From contig JAFUBQ010000022.1 of the NCBI GenBank assembly GCA_017460085.1, positions 1 to 62,319 on the forward strand: DNA of 62,319 bases. Direction: 5' to 3'. The position numbers were made by a program, and so were the translations under genes. Positions within the stretch are counted from its first letter, which is position 1; every line of letters starts with the position of its first letter. The notes under the pieces are model-generated. The model saw only the letters and a program-made list of their open reading frames with translations. It ran no database searches and was not told where the DNA came from. The DNA is from Alphaproteobacteria bacterium (lineage in GTDB: Bacteria > Pseudomonadota > Alphaproteobacteria > RF32 > CAG-239). This document shows positions 28,801 through 37,548 of the stretch, in pieces.

Positions 28801-29817
28801 CGGAAATTCTTCTATTTGTTTATTTACACGAGCAACCATATAATCATTCGGCTCATTTGTGTCGCGAGGTTTATGTAATGAAGCAAATTTTTCCCAATCA
28901 ATACCATCCTTATTAAAAAATCCGTTTTCATCAGCGATTTGCACAACTTTGTCGTCAATGCGCAAATACTTTGCAATTTCCGGATTTCTGTCTTCTAAAA
29001 CCAAAGTTTCATAGTCATCGCGATTTTCTTTTCTTTTTGCGGTTTGTCGTTCTTCTCTGGTGGCAAAAGGTCTTTCCGCGCCGGCCATATCGTAAAATAT
29101 CTGTCCCGATTGTTGTTTTGTTTCAATAATAAAACCATACGAATGCCCGTCAATTTCTTCAAGATGTAAACCGCCTTTATTAGCTGATTGAGAATATGTT
29201 AAGGCCTCAGAAAACATATTTGTTCCATACACACAATCGCGATAACGGCGGTGTGGAGTTAAAGCGTATCCATCGGCGAATAATCTGCCGCTATATATGC
29301 TATTATTGCTTTTTTGACTCGGTATTTCAATTGCCGGCATTTTCTCTACCGCATATTTCAAATATTCGGATAATGTTTCTTTTACATCTGAAATTGATGG
29401 ATTATTCTTAGCAATATCTATAACGTTGCCGGTATATTTTTCTGAAACTGCCGGAACTAAACTTGCTCTGGTTATCGGCATAGCACGACTGGTCTCTATT
29501 TTGTTCTTAAACATAATTTGCGCTATATCGGCAGTTGCTCTAACGGCATCTTCAGGAGACATAAAAGGCGAACGAACACCTGTACCATCAACAACAAAGC
29601 AACTTAAGTCGTCTTGAACTTTTTCATCATAATAGGGAACTGCATTTATACCATCTTTTCTGAGTAGATTAACGACATCTTCAACTGTCTGTCCTCTTAA
29701 ATGCAATCCTAAAGATACGGAAACAGGCTGTTTTACAGCGTCAAAATGGTCAGAAAGAATAGCTTTAAGCTCTTCTTTGTTTTCGGCTTTATTCAAAACT
29801 TCAGTTACATCAGCCAT
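25879..29817 (-). CDS. Large protein with S41-like protease and HExxH metalloprotease-like domains
   Basis: A 1312-residue protein with no visible signal peptide. N-terminal region 1-380 is unassigned. Residues about 385-525 hold short beta/leucine-rich-like repeats (LEDSDLTAAKSLKLPQAEEL). Residues about 686-868 look like family S41: VIFDVRGNGGGD (725-736), NVYVLQDRGDSSAGD (787-801, likely nucleophile Ser798) and GENTHGAFAGG (817-827). Residues about 1085-1200 have FHEATH (HExxH at 1097-1101) with a candidate third zinc ligand in VNESLA (Glu1155), a gluzincin pattern. ATG 29817 follows AGGGGATA. It heads the operon and has a good promoter. Substrates unknown; a cytoplasmic or effector role cannot be decided. 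Confidence 0.65.
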   Translation of the reverse strand: MADVTEVLNKAENKEELKAILSDHFDAVKQPVSVSLGLHLRGQTVEDVVNLLRKDGINAVPYYDEKVQDDLSCFVVDGTGVRSPFMSPEDAVRATADIAQIMFKNKIETSRAMPITRASLVPAVSEKYTGNVIDIAKNNPSISDVKETLSEYLKYAVEKMPAIEIPSQKSNNSIYSGRLFADGYALTPHRRYRDCVYGTNMFSEALTYSQSANKGGLHLEEIDGHSYGFIIETKQQSGQIFYDMAGAERPFATREERQTAKRKENRDDYETLVLEDRNPEIAKYLRIDDKVVQIADENGFFNKDGIDWEKFASLHKPRDTNEPNDYMVARVNKQIEEFPVFHYEKQNDLEEYQPTADIKGYAYKELIRENTDGYEINNASFHSLKLSESLCKTNFTGDVSLVNCTVAENQTLELEHCNGGISFAHMTYDKNIHLPEQCEYLSLSCVKLPQCDELDLSHTNSRNVTLEDSDLTAAKSLKLPQAEELKLRYDVKMPENIDLSGVKTIIFDQTAKLDLSQTKELKTTGFDIVMRSRDENNPINRLVDTYAMKILSGLPEWNHSAASSDADVARQKLNFAAKMTELKASLNEYNIQDEKSALRAMDLVIAQHVPDEHIEIVIDGEKHRAADEYISKSPELQYKIPPQENNNLVNSNEKFDKSELFTLIAPSKPDEIANILVAEKQIDNRTVGIVAVDSFMIEYSNEKEYEKVNKIADYVLEQSTHWDDVIFDVRGNGGGDATIIKQIGERMADKKLEYADKIEVINPELAIQGGPPDRYEQKAGDKTFTGNVYVLQDRGDSSAGDGAIWMLRQMDNCTTIGENTHGAFAGGDVKKHQMEGGTLLLGNTYRERIMPDGTKVEEGKGITPDVTSESKDAYSQAMSLITQKSQERENQKQIDFRINPIYSCYSLWQDTLNGNNDPIFEQRTKEFVNSFNSENIANLAHCMIPWKHPQTRDNIQKVHGLIGKEDVQTINELQKILDENFHPEDAKLLGTAISKALPDFQKFLDNNKSEIAQDIKTLNQSQQTYKNDLSELYTCLEVNSNKKCTVYVNPYPTTPLYDGISNEQNVVMNYSLSQNEVKENYVADSNLLKRKISTPFHEATHYLFNNSTLKERLNGSTTGEMKKFMNYLTTHFEQNPQERKIHKGAHENAVAAVNESLAVCSTALYNEKMYGQPVKDGDKWYHGFEMANRLAPIMYPYYKQYIQSGKKFDDDFFKYIREGLENNERERLTFQSQEKPSKAPEMKFNPTSMEFEYANPTSQELAERRRESDQRKQKFAAMKAHILNPESEKNTIIAKEKFNPFIKNYLEQRRSK

Positions 29818-29837
29818 AAAGTTATCCCCTTGAGGTT

Positions 29838-29866
29838 ATAGTACCTTATTATAGCATATTTGTCAA
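29838..29866 (-). promoter_or_regulatory. Promoter of the five-gene accessory operon
   Basis: On the minus strand TTGACA (29861-29866), a 17-nt spacer and TACTAT (29838-29843, 4/6 to consensus). A TATAAT also lies inside the spacer but is too close to the -35. The expected start is near 29831, giving a short leader of about 14 nt before ATG 29817. Confidence 0.65.
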
Positions 29867-29887
29867 CTGTTTGTTTAAATAGAGCGA

Positions 29888-32242
29888 TTATTTATCGACA
29901 TTAATACCAATACTTAAGATATTACATCCGTCTTTATATTCATAACTTATGGTGTCGGAAACTTTTTTGGCTAAAAACACACCCAAACCGCCAATTTCAC
30001 GTTCTTTAATTTCTGAAGTAGTATCCGGATCTTGCCGTTTGAGCGGATTATATTTTTTACCTTGGTCTTTGAAACTGACGCTATAAATATTATCGGCACA
30101 TGATGTCTTAATTTCAACCATACCTTCTTCATTATCATAAGCATAAGAAGCAATATTACTGAATATTTCTTCAGCCGCAACAACCATATCAAACTGCCCT
30201 TGTGCCGAAACATTGTATCGCAGCATATCGTTTTGCAAAAGCCGCAGCACCTCTTGCAATTTTGTAATATCTGCCCTCACCTGCAACGGAAATTTGCTTT
30301 GTTCTAAATACACAAAATCTAGCATTGTAATATCATCAGATTGCGGATTGTTTTTTACAAATTTTTTAATATCTGCCAAGAGCATATCCACATTTTCTTG
30401 CGGTGCATCGTGTGCTTTTTGAAAAATTTTGAGCAATCTGTCCTCGCCATAAAACTTAGCTTTATTATTTTCGGCCTCAGTTACCCCATCGGTATATAAG
30501 AAAAGATGAGTTCCGCTTTGCAGCTTAATTGTTTCGGCAACATATTTTGCATGCGGATTGATACCGAGAATTATATTCTTCTTGGTTTGCAAAAAGTTAA
30601 AAGTTTTATTTTTGCCGATTAGCGGCGGATTATGTCCGGCATTAACATATGTTGTTTCGCCGTTGCGCAAATCTATTACTGCCATAAAGGCCGTAACAAA
30701 CATACAGGTATCATTTCCTTCCTCCAGTTGTTTATTAACTTCAGAAAAAACAAAATCCAAATTCATTTTACTGCGGCTGATATTTCGGATAAGTGTTAAA
30801 GCCTTCATCATATACAGCGCCGCCGGAATACCTTTACCTGAAACATCGGCCACAACAATAGCAAATTTATTTTCATCAATAAAGAAAAAGTCATAAAAAT
30901 CACCCCCCACACGTTGTGCCGGAATCATTGTTGTTGCAATGGCAAAAGCTTCATTTTTCGGATATACGGTTGATAAGGCCGATTTTTGAATGTGACGAGC
31001 AATTTCGAGTTCGCTTTGATGTTTTTGTTTTTCAGAAGCTGAATGTCTTTCTTGCTCAATATAATTCAATAAATTTATGCGCATTTTAGATAAGGCTTCA
31101 GCTAAAGTTCCAATTTCAGATGATGTCGGCTCAAAATCAAAATTGTGCGCAAAATTTCCGCTGCCATATTGAGCGGCAATATGACTCAATGTTAATAATT
31201 GTTTAGTTGAATAGTGGCATATCCAATTAATAATTAACATTAATAGTGCCACACTAACCAGTAAGGCAATAAACGTCATAATTTGAAAATGTTTAATCGG
31301 TTTCAAAAACTCATGTTCATTATAAACCAAGCAAAAACTCCACCCTAAATGTTTAATCGGAGCATAAAAGAAAACACCGGAAGAACCGTCGAATGCCGGT
31401 ATATCATCAATAACAATCTGCCCTCCCCGTCCGGCTGCCAATTCTTTCCCAATATATCTTAACTGAGGAACATTCAGCTTATCAGATAAATCAAAAATGG
31501 TTGATTTTAATGCAACATCGGGGTCCGGATATGTTACATAAAGTCCGGATTTTGATAACAATATCAATTTACCGGTCTCATAAAATGAAAATTCGCTAAT
31601 ATTTTTTTGAATATTTGACAAGTCAATTGTTAAAGCTAAAAGGCCGTTAAAATCTTGTTGATTGGCAAATTTGAACGGAATTAAACACGTAAAAACAGAT
31701 TTTCCGGTTTTATCATCAACATAAGGCTCGGACCAATATATTCTTTCTTGCTTAGGCACTTGTTTAAACCATGGAAATTTATCATACAAATTATTTATGT
31801 GTTCAATTTTGAAATTTATTGCATCATCTTTGGCAATTGAACTTATATATAATTCCCCTACTGATACATTTTCCGGCTGAAAAACATAAAGCCACGCATT
31901 TGCAAAGTCTAAATCAACATAGCTGACTGTTTTTAGTGCCGAATTAAGCAACACTTTAATTGCTTCAATATTATCTTCAGTTGTGTGGTTAAGGGTATTT
32001 TTTGTATTTAAAATCACCTGTTCCGCATACATTGTCAATGCCGAAAAATCGGACACATATGTTGCAACAGATTTTTGTGCATTATCATCAAGCTGAGATT
32101 TTAATATAGGGGCCGAATATTTAGAAATAAAAACCGCTAAGCTGAAAAACGCCACACAAACAAAAGTTAAAATACTAATATTTAACTTAAATTTAAGAGA
32201 ATGATTACTCTGTTTAAATTTTCCAAGTTGCATCATATTCAA
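29888..32242 (-). CDS. Sensor with SpoIIE/RsbU phosphatase and RsbW-like kinase domains
   Basis: A 784-residue membrane protein for partner switching. N-terminal TM (about 20-42), extracytoplasmic Cache-like sensor (about 45-315), second TM (about 325-345), a HAMP-like linker, then a SpoIIE PP2C phosphatase (RVGGDFYDFF, VADVSGKGIPAALYM, NAGHNPPL, YTDGVTEAEN, QSDDITML), and finally a HATPase_c domain (MVVAAEEIFSNIASYAYDNE, FKDQGKKYNP, GGLGVFLAKKVSD) like RsbW kinases. A phosphatase and an antagonist kinase in one chain would act on the STAS protein encoded just upstream (starts overlap by ATGA). Which sigma factor or output is controlled is not visible. Confidence 0.88.
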   Translation of the reverse strand: MNMMQLGKFKQSNHSLKFKLNISILTFVCVAFFSLAVFISKYSAPILKSQLDDNAQKSVATYVSDFSALTMYAEQVILNTKNTLNHTTEDNIEAIKVLLNSALKTVSYVDLDFANAWLYVFQPENVSVGELYISSIAKDDAINFKIEHINNLYDKFPWFKQVPKQERIYWSEPYVDDKTGKSVFTCLIPFKFANQQDFNGLLALTIDLSNIQKNISEFSFYETGKLILLSKSGLYVTYPDPDVALKSTIFDLSDKLNVPQLRYIGKELAAGRGGQIVIDDIPAFDGSSGVFFYAPIKHLGWSFCLVYNEHEFLKPIKHFQIMTFIALLVSVALLMLIINWICHYSTKQLLTLSHIAAQYGSGNFAHNFDFEPTSSEIGTLAEALSKMRINLLNYIEQERHSASEKQKHQSELEIARHIQKSALSTVYPKNEAFAIATTMIPAQRVGGDFYDFFFIDENKFAIVVADVSGKGIPAALYMMKALTLIRNISRSKMNLDFVFSEVNKQLEEGNDTCMFVTAFMAVIDLRNGETTYVNAGHNPPLIGKNKTFNFLQTKKNIILGINPHAKYVAETIKLQSGTHLFLYTDGVTEAENNKAKFYGEDRLLKIFQKAHDAPQENVDMLLADIKKFVKNNPQSDDITMLDFVYLEQSKFPLQVRADITKLQEVLRLLQNDMLRYNVSAQGQFDMVVAAEEIFSNIASYAYDNEEGMVEIKTSCADNIYSVSFKDQGKKYNPLKRQDPDTTSEIKEREIGGLGVFLAKKVSDTISYEYKDGCNILSIGINVDK

Positions 32243-32547
32243 GAATCAATCATACTTTCTAAACCGGCATATTCAAAAATATTGCGAATATTTTCCGCCA
32301 CATTGATTAAACGAACTTTCCCGCCGTTTTTTTCTAACATTTTTTGTAATATTAAAAAGGCACGAATACCAGATGAAAAAACATATTCAACTTTCGTTAA
32401 ATCAAAAATCAGTGTTTTAACATCGGTTAAATCTATTTCCGATACCAAAGACGGTGATGTATTCGGGTCAAGCCAGCCGGTTAATTTACAGGTTAAAACA
32501 TCATCTTGTTTAATTTTCTCTATTTGTAATTTTTCATTTTCATCCAT
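32239..32547 (-). CDS. STAS-domain anti-sigma factor antagonist
   Basis: A 102-residue STAS protein from ATG 32547 (MDENEKLQIEKIKQDD), preceded by GAAGGTGA. A GTG at 32571 would add eight Lys-rich residues and is less likely. The phosphorylatable Ser lies in the VEYVFSSGIRAFL segment, matching the D/V-S-S-G-I/L-R motif of SpoIIAA/RsbV proteins. Its stop overlaps the start of the phosphatase/kinase gene by 4 nt, so the pair is coupled. It is the likely substrate of that protein. Confidence 0.88.
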   Translation of the reverse strand: MDENEKLQIEKIKQDDVLTCKLTGWLDPNTSPSLVSEIDLTDVKTLIFDLTKVEYVFSSGIRAFLILQKMLEKNGGKVRLINVAENIRNIFEYAGLESMIDS

Positions 32548-32638
32548 TTTTTTCACCTTCTTTGCTTTCACTAAAGCTTTATTTTCTTTAAAATATCATC
32601 TATTTCTTAACATTTATATAATTTTATAAATATTGTCA

Positions 32639-34966
32639 TTACGCGCGTTGCAAATATGTTCCCATCACTTTTTTGCAACCGAATTTATCAAAGTCAACCA
32701 CACAAATTTGTCCATCAACTTCTATAATTTTACCATAACCGAAACTTTCATGATACACCCTTATTCCAATTAAGCTTGAAACTCGTCCGCTTTTATATGA
32801 GCTGTAGTCAGCATAATCATTTGCTTCGTAGCTATATTCATTTTCTGTTGTTGAATCATAATAGCTCTGATAACTTGGCTTAGTGGAAAATGCGCTTTTT
32901 TTCCGATAACTTTGGCTGCGGCTATAACCATAAGAACTACCGCTGTAACATTGGCTGATTTGATTACTTATTTGCAAACAATCTGACGGAATTTCATTTA
33001 TAAATCGTGATGGCAGATTGTTTTGCCATTCACCGTAAAGCCGCCGGCTATGCGCTAAAGTAATATATAACCGGCGTTTGGCGCGGGTAATTGCCACATA
33101 AGCTAATCGCCGTTCTTCTTCAAGAGCATTGTTTCCGCCTTCATCTAAGCTTTTTTGGTGCGGAAATAAACCTTCTTCCCACCCTGGTAAAAATACTGTA
33201 TCAAATTCCAAGCCTTTCGCGGAATGCAACGTAATTAACATAACTTTATTACTATCAATTGCACTGTCATTATCCATAACCAAACTAACGTGTTCCAAAA
33301 ACTCGCGCAAATTCGGATATGTTTCCGTATCTCCCATAACACCGAGCAATTCTTGTAAGTTTTCAATACGTCCCGGTGCTTCTGCTGAAGAATCATTTTT
33401 CAGCATTTCCATATATCCTGATTCATCTAAAACCTGTTCAGCAAGTTCTTCCAAAGGTAATGCCTGTTCATTTTTTTGCCATTCGGCAAAATTATGCAGC
33501 AGCTCGGCTAAATTATTTTTAACTTTACCGCTGATTAAATCTTGTTCTACGGCTGTTTTTACGGCAGAAAATAATGAGCTTTGCCGCTCACGGGCAATTT
33601 GCCGTAATTTTTCTAAAGTTTTTGCCCCAATGCTGCGCGCCGGTTTATTGATTATGCGTTCTAATGCTAAATCATCATCAGGTTGCATAACCACACGCAG
33701 ATAAGCCAAAATATCGCGGATTTCCGCCCGTTCATAGAATTTAAGTCCGCCGATAACTTGGTAAGGAACGGCTTCATTAATAAATTTTTCTTCTATTTCT
33801 CGTGTTTGTGCGGCAGTGCGAACCAAAACAGCTATATCGGAATAGTTTGTGCCGTTTCGATGCAAACGCTCAATTTCAGAAGCAATCCAAGCCGCTTCTT
33901 CACTGCCGTTATTCATACCAATAAGTTGTAATTTTTCATTTTCAGTATAATTAATCGGGCTATTATCGGCCACGCGTAAAGTTTTGCCCAAACGCGTGCT
34001 ATTATGCGCAATTAAACTGCTGGCTGCATTTAAAATATTAGCGGTTGAACGATAATTGCGTTCCAAACGAATAATCTTGGCATCTTCAAAATCTTTCTGA
34101 AAACGCATAATATTTTCAATTTCTGCTCCGCGCCACGAATATATGGATTGGTCGTCATCGCCCACACAGCATAAATTGCGATATTTTTGCGCCAACAACC
34201 GCAGTAATAAGTATTGTGTTACATTTGTATCTTGATACTCATCAACCATAATATATTGAAATTTATCTTGATATTTTTGCAGCACATCAAGATTAGATTG
34301 CAACAGTATAAGCGTATCCAGTAAAATATCTCCAAAATCCACGCAATTCAGTTCAATCAGACGAGCCTGATATTTTTGATATATAGTTAGCAAAACATTG
34401 GAGCGATATTCATTAACCGCTTTATCAACCGTTAAACCTTTATCTTTCAAACGTGAAATTTTTTCCACCAATGCCTGCGGAGGATATTTTTTTTCATCAA
34501 GCCCTTCTGCTTCCAAAATTTGTTTAATCAAACGTTTTTGGTCATCTTCTCCTAAAATGGTAAAATTAGGTTTTAAACCGACTAAATCTGCATGAACACG
34601 CAAAATTTTAACACATATGCTATGAAAAGTGCCAAGCCAAACACCGGAAGCCATATCACCGATTAAATTTTGCACACGGTCGCGCATTTCTTTAGCGGCG
34701 CGGTTGGTAAAAGTTACCACCAAACAGTTCCATGGATTGGTAATTTTTTTTGTGAGAAGATAGGCCAAACGTGTGGTTAACACTTTGGTTTTACCGGTTC
34801 CGGCACCGGAAAGCACCAACAACGGCCCTTCGGTATATTCCACGGCCTGCCGTTGTTCCGGATTGAGTTCATCAAGCCACGGCATTTGCGGCGCTAACGC
34901 ACTGATGTTATCATACAACTTCGGAGCTGCCGCATTATCATCTAAATCAAAAATGTCATCATCCAT
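32639..34966 (-). CDS. uvrD: UvrD/PcrA-type DNA helicase
   Basis: A 775-residue superfamily-1A 3'-5' helicase for nucleotide-excision and mismatch repair and for clearing stalled forks. Motifs are complete: Ia/I LVLSGAGTGKTKVL, II VDEYQDTN, III GDDDQSIYSWRGA, IV ERNYRST, V TLHSAKGLEFD and VI VAITRAKRRLYI. The C-terminus carries a Ser/Tyr-rich linker (about 660-720) and a final KOW/Tudor-like segment (VYHESFGYGKIIEVDG), as in PcrA/UvrD. No strong Shine-Dalgarno precedes ATG 34966. It is divergent from moxR. Confidence 0.93.
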   Translation of the reverse strand: MDDDIFDLDDNAAAPKLYDNISALAPQMPWLDELNPEQRQAVEYTEGPLLVLSGAGTGKTKVLTTRLAYLLTKKITNPWNCLVVTFTNRAAKEMRDRVQNLIGDMASGVWLGTFHSICVKILRVHADLVGLKPNFTILGEDDQKRLIKQILEAEGLDEKKYPPQALVEKISRLKDKGLTVDKAVNEYRSNVLLTIYQKYQARLIELNCVDFGDILLDTLILLQSNLDVLQKYQDKFQYIMVDEYQDTNVTQYLLLRLLAQKYRNLCCVGDDDQSIYSWRGAEIENIMRFQKDFEDAKIIRLERNYRSTANILNAASSLIAHNSTRLGKTLRVADNSPINYTENEKLQLIGMNNGSEEAAWIASEIERLHRNGTNYSDIAVLVRTAAQTREIEEKFINEAVPYQVIGGLKFYERAEIRDILAYLRVVMQPDDDLALERIINKPARSIGAKTLEKLRQIARERQSSLFSAVKTAVEQDLISGKVKNNLAELLHNFAEWQKNEQALPLEELAEQVLDESGYMEMLKNDSSAEAPGRIENLQELLGVMGDTETYPNLREFLEHVSLVMDNDSAIDSNKVMLITLHSAKGLEFDTVFLPGWEEGLFPHQKSLDEGGNNALEEERRLAYVAITRAKRRLYITLAHSRRLYGEWQNNLPSRFINEIPSDCLQISNQISQCYSGSSYGYSRSQSYRKKSAFSTKPSYQSYYDSTTENEYSYEANDYADYSSYKSGRVSSLIGIRVYHESFGYGKIIEVDGQICVVDFDKFGCKKVMGTYLQRA

Positions 34967-35084
34967 TGTTTTCTTCTTGCATATTTTGCTTATTCAACTT
35001 ATATATATGCTTATAACAGGTCGGTAAAAATAACCAAGTAATTTATCGACTTTTAAGCAAGTTTTTTTATATATGAGGTTTTAT
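34967..35084. promoter_or_regulatory. Divergent gap between uvrD and moxR
   Basis: A 118-nt AT-rich gap that must carry promoters for both directions. Several TATA-like hexamers are present, but no pair with a good -35 at 16-18 nt stood out. The GAGG at 35076-35079 serves moxR. Confidence 0.35.
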
Positions 35085-36056
35085 ATGTCGGAAGTTCAGG
35101 AAAAAATTGTGGCCTTGCATAAATATATGGAAAGCCGTATTTTAGGCCAAGAAGATTTGGTAAAAAAGTTAATTATTACATTGTTGGCCGATGGTCATGC
35201 TTTGGTTGAAGGCGCGCCGGGGCTGGCTAAAACTAAAGCCATTAAAACCATGTCGCAATGCATAGATGCTGAATATAACCGAATTCAATTTACGCCGGAT
35301 TTATTGCCGTCAGATATTACCGGAAGTGAAATTTATGTGGCAGCAACCGGACAATTTGAATTTCGCCAAGGTCCGGTGTTTGCCAATTTGGTGCTGGCCG
35401 ATGAAATTAACCGCGCTCCGGCAAAAGTGCAGGCCGCACTTTTGGAAGCTATGGCCGAACGGCAAGTTAGCGTGGGCGGTAAACAATATAAATTACCGGA
35501 ATTGTTTATGGTTATGGCTACCCAAAACCCAATTGAACACGAGGGTACATATAACCTGCCTGAAGCGCAATTAGACCGCTTTTTAATGCATATTATCATA
35601 GACCAGCCGAATGCCTCAACCGAACATAAAATTTTGCGTTTAGTACGTCAAGAAGAAATGAATGATGATAAAAAAGAACGCCAAAAAATTTGCACGGTGC
35701 GCATTGATGATATTCTGGCAGCACGTCGGGAAGCGTATGAAGTTCATTGTTCCAACGCCGTGGAAGAATATTTGGTGCAGCTGATTATGGCCACGCGGCA
35801 TCCGGAAAAATATGATGATGAACTTCGCGGTACAATTGCATTCGGCGCAAGCCCTCGTGCCACCATAGCTTTGGATAAATGTTCCCGCATTCACGCTTGG
35901 CTTGACGGGCGCGATTTTGTAACACCGGAAGATATTCATGCTGTGGTTTATGATGTGTTGCGTCACCGTATAATTTTGAGTTTTGAGGCGCAAGCCGGCG
36001 GTTTAACTGCGGATGCGGTTATAGCCAAATTGCTTAAAGTTGTGCCTTTACCGTAA
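35085..36056 (+). CDS. moxR: MoxR-family AAA+ ATPase
   Basis: A 323-residue AAA+ chaperone-like ATPase. It has Walker A VEGAPGLAKTKAIKTM, Walker B LVLADEINRAPAKVQAALLEAM, sensor 1 MVMATQNPIEHEGTYNLPEAQLDRF, and the C-terminal lid with ASPRATIALDK. ATG 35085 is preferred because GAGG lies 6 nt upstream; ATG 35073 has no ribosome site. Partners are usually DUF58 and von Willebrand proteins; the DUF58 gene follows after 14 nt. MoxR proteins help to assemble or mature other proteins or complexes; the client here is unknown. Confidence 0.92.
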   Translation: MSEVQEKIVALHKYMESRILGQEDLVKKLIITLLADGHALVEGAPGLAKTKAIKTMSQCIDAEYNRIQFTPDLLPSDITGSEIYVAATGQFEFRQGPVFANLVLADEINRAPAKVQAALLEAMAERQVSVGGKQYKLPELFMVMATQNPIEHEGTYNLPEAQLDRFLMHIIIDQPNASTEHKILRLVRQEEMNDDKKERQKICTVRIDDILAARREAYEVHCSNAVEEYLVQLIMATRHPEKYDDELRGTIAFGASPRATIALDKCSRIHAWLDGRDFVTPEDIHAVVYDVLRHRIILSFEAQAGGLTADAVIAKLLKVVPLP

Positions 36057-36070
36057 ATAAGGAAATTTTA

Positions 36071-37003
36071 ATGCGCTGGTTTAATTTTTCAGAATCATCA
36101 ATAAAAGAGCAAAATTCGCTGAAAGGTTTAGCCGTCAGTGTTCCCGAATTAATTGAGCAGCAGCGCTATGTTCCCTATTTTTCTATGGCTGATAACTATA
36201 TGACTTCCGATATGGCCGGTGATGTTAAATCTGTTTTTAAAGGCCGCGGTATGGAATTTGAAGAAGTGCGGGAATATGCCTTCGGTGATGATATTCGTGA
36301 TTTAGATTGGCGGGTAACGGCGCGTAAATCTGAACCATATACCAAAGTTTATCATGAAGAAAAAGACCGCGAAATTGTGGTATTGCTTGATTTGTCTTCT
36401 TCCATGATTTTCGGTACAAAAAGTGAACTAAAGTCTGTGACGGCGGCAAAATTAACGGCACTTATCGGTTGGATGACGCTTAAAAATAAGGATAGATTCG
36501 GTTTATTACTGTTTGACGGTCAAAATACCACTTATTACAAGCCGCAGAATAACCAAAAATCGCTGATGATGCTGTTTCAAATTATTGCCGATAAAACCAA
36601 AATTGCTTTGCAGCAAAATTATGCCGGAAATATTACAACTGCGTTGAAAATGTTTGAACTCAGCCATAAAGGACGTGGCACATTTTTTATTTTAAGCGAT
36701 TTTTATCAAATGAATGCCGATGCTTTTAAAAACATTGCCGCACTGGCTAAACGTCATCAAATTTATTGTATGCACATTTTTGATGTTTTGGAAGAAATTG
36801 CGCCGGCTGATGGTGTTTATGCGGCGCAGAATATGGGGCAAAAAGTGGTATTTAATTCTGCATCGGCACAATTTAAAACCGCTTATCAGCAATATTTTGC
36901 AACACTTCGCCATCAGTTGCGGCAAAATTGTCATAAGTTTAATTGCAAATATTTAGAAATTAGAACCGACAAACCGATTTTTAAACAATTAGGCCGCATC
37001 TAG
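36071..37003 (+). CDS. DUF58 (von Willebrand-like) protein
   Basis: A 310-residue MoxR partner with the DUF58 signature GRGMEFEEVREYAFGDDIRDLDWRV split around residues 56-80, then ARKSEPYTKVYHEEKDREIVVLLDLSSSMIFG, a MIDAS-like D-x-S-x-S. No TM segments. AAGGAAATTTTA precedes the start, 14 nt after moxR. In many bacteria this pair continues with BatA/B/D-type genes; here the cluster ends, and the stop codon TAG lies in a CTAG shared with the convergent BRO gene. Confidence 0.88.
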   Translation: MRWFNFSESSIKEQNSLKGLAVSVPELIEQQRYVPYFSMADNYMTSDMAGDVKSVFKGRGMEFEEVREYAFGDDIRDLDWRVTARKSEPYTKVYHEEKDREIVVLLDLSSSMIFGTKSELKSVTAAKLTALIGWMTLKNKDRFGLLLFDGQNTTYYKPQNNQKSLMMLFQIIADKTKIALQQNYAGNITTALKMFELSHKGRGTFFILSDFYQMNADAFKNIAALAKRHQIYCMHIFDVLEEIAPADGVYAAQNMGQKVVFNSASAQFKTAYQQYFATLRHQLRQNCHKFNCKYLEIRTDKPIFKQLGRI

Positions 37004-37431
37004 AAATAACAAATCTTCAATATTTCACTTTGCCAATTTTCACGCGCACGGTCAATACTAATTGCCGGATTAATCGTTTCTTTCATGCGTTCATAACCGA
37101 CCTTTGCCAACCATTGCTTAATCGGTTCTGCTTTTGGACTTGGTACAGATTGAACAATACGCAGCATAGTTTCAGCATCAGCAGCAGTTGTATCTCGTAA
37201 TTTTCCATCTGCCGCTAACATTTTCAACTGGTGACAATTTGTCACCGGTTGCTCAGCACCTTCTTTTCTCAAGCGTTCAGCCAATTTATTCCAGTATTTA
37301 CGTGATGTTTGGTAATCTTTTTCAAGAAGAATCATCAAAACATCAATAACCGAAAAATACCAAACATCTTTTTCTTCGTCATAAACTGAGCGAATTTTAC
37401 TTTGTTCAAATATTTTAATATCATTTTTCAT
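37000..37431 (-). pseudogene. BRO-N family protein, probably 3'-truncated
   Basis: A 143-residue product with the Bro-N-like fold seen in phage antirepressors and DinD-like proteins: FEQSKIRSVYDEEKDVWYFSVIDVL, then SRKYWNKLAERLRKEGAEQ and KLRDTTAADAETMLRIVQSVPSPKAEPIKQWLAKVG. Relatives normally continue well past the AISIDRARENW segment with a C-terminal domain; here the frame stops 11 residues later at the CTAG overlap with DUF58. I infer loss of the 3' half by deletion. The start and N-terminal domain are intact, so a short protein could still be made. Confidence 0.6.
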
Positions 37432-37548
37432 TCTGCATCTCCGGATGAAAGTTTTATTTTAATCTCATTTTAGCAATAAAAACCAAAATATAAATAGTAA
37501 AACAAAGATATTTACAATTTTGCTTGTATTTAAATTTATAATGTTCTA
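37432..37548 (+). promoter_or_regulatory. AT-rich gap with candidate promoter of RNA B
   Basis: Contains a consensus TATAAT at 37537-37542 but no matching -35 at 17 nt. A second choice is TTGTAT (37524-37529), 18 nt, TAGTAT (37548-37553). The transcription start of RNA B is thus uncertain between about 37549 and 37560. Confidence 0.4.
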
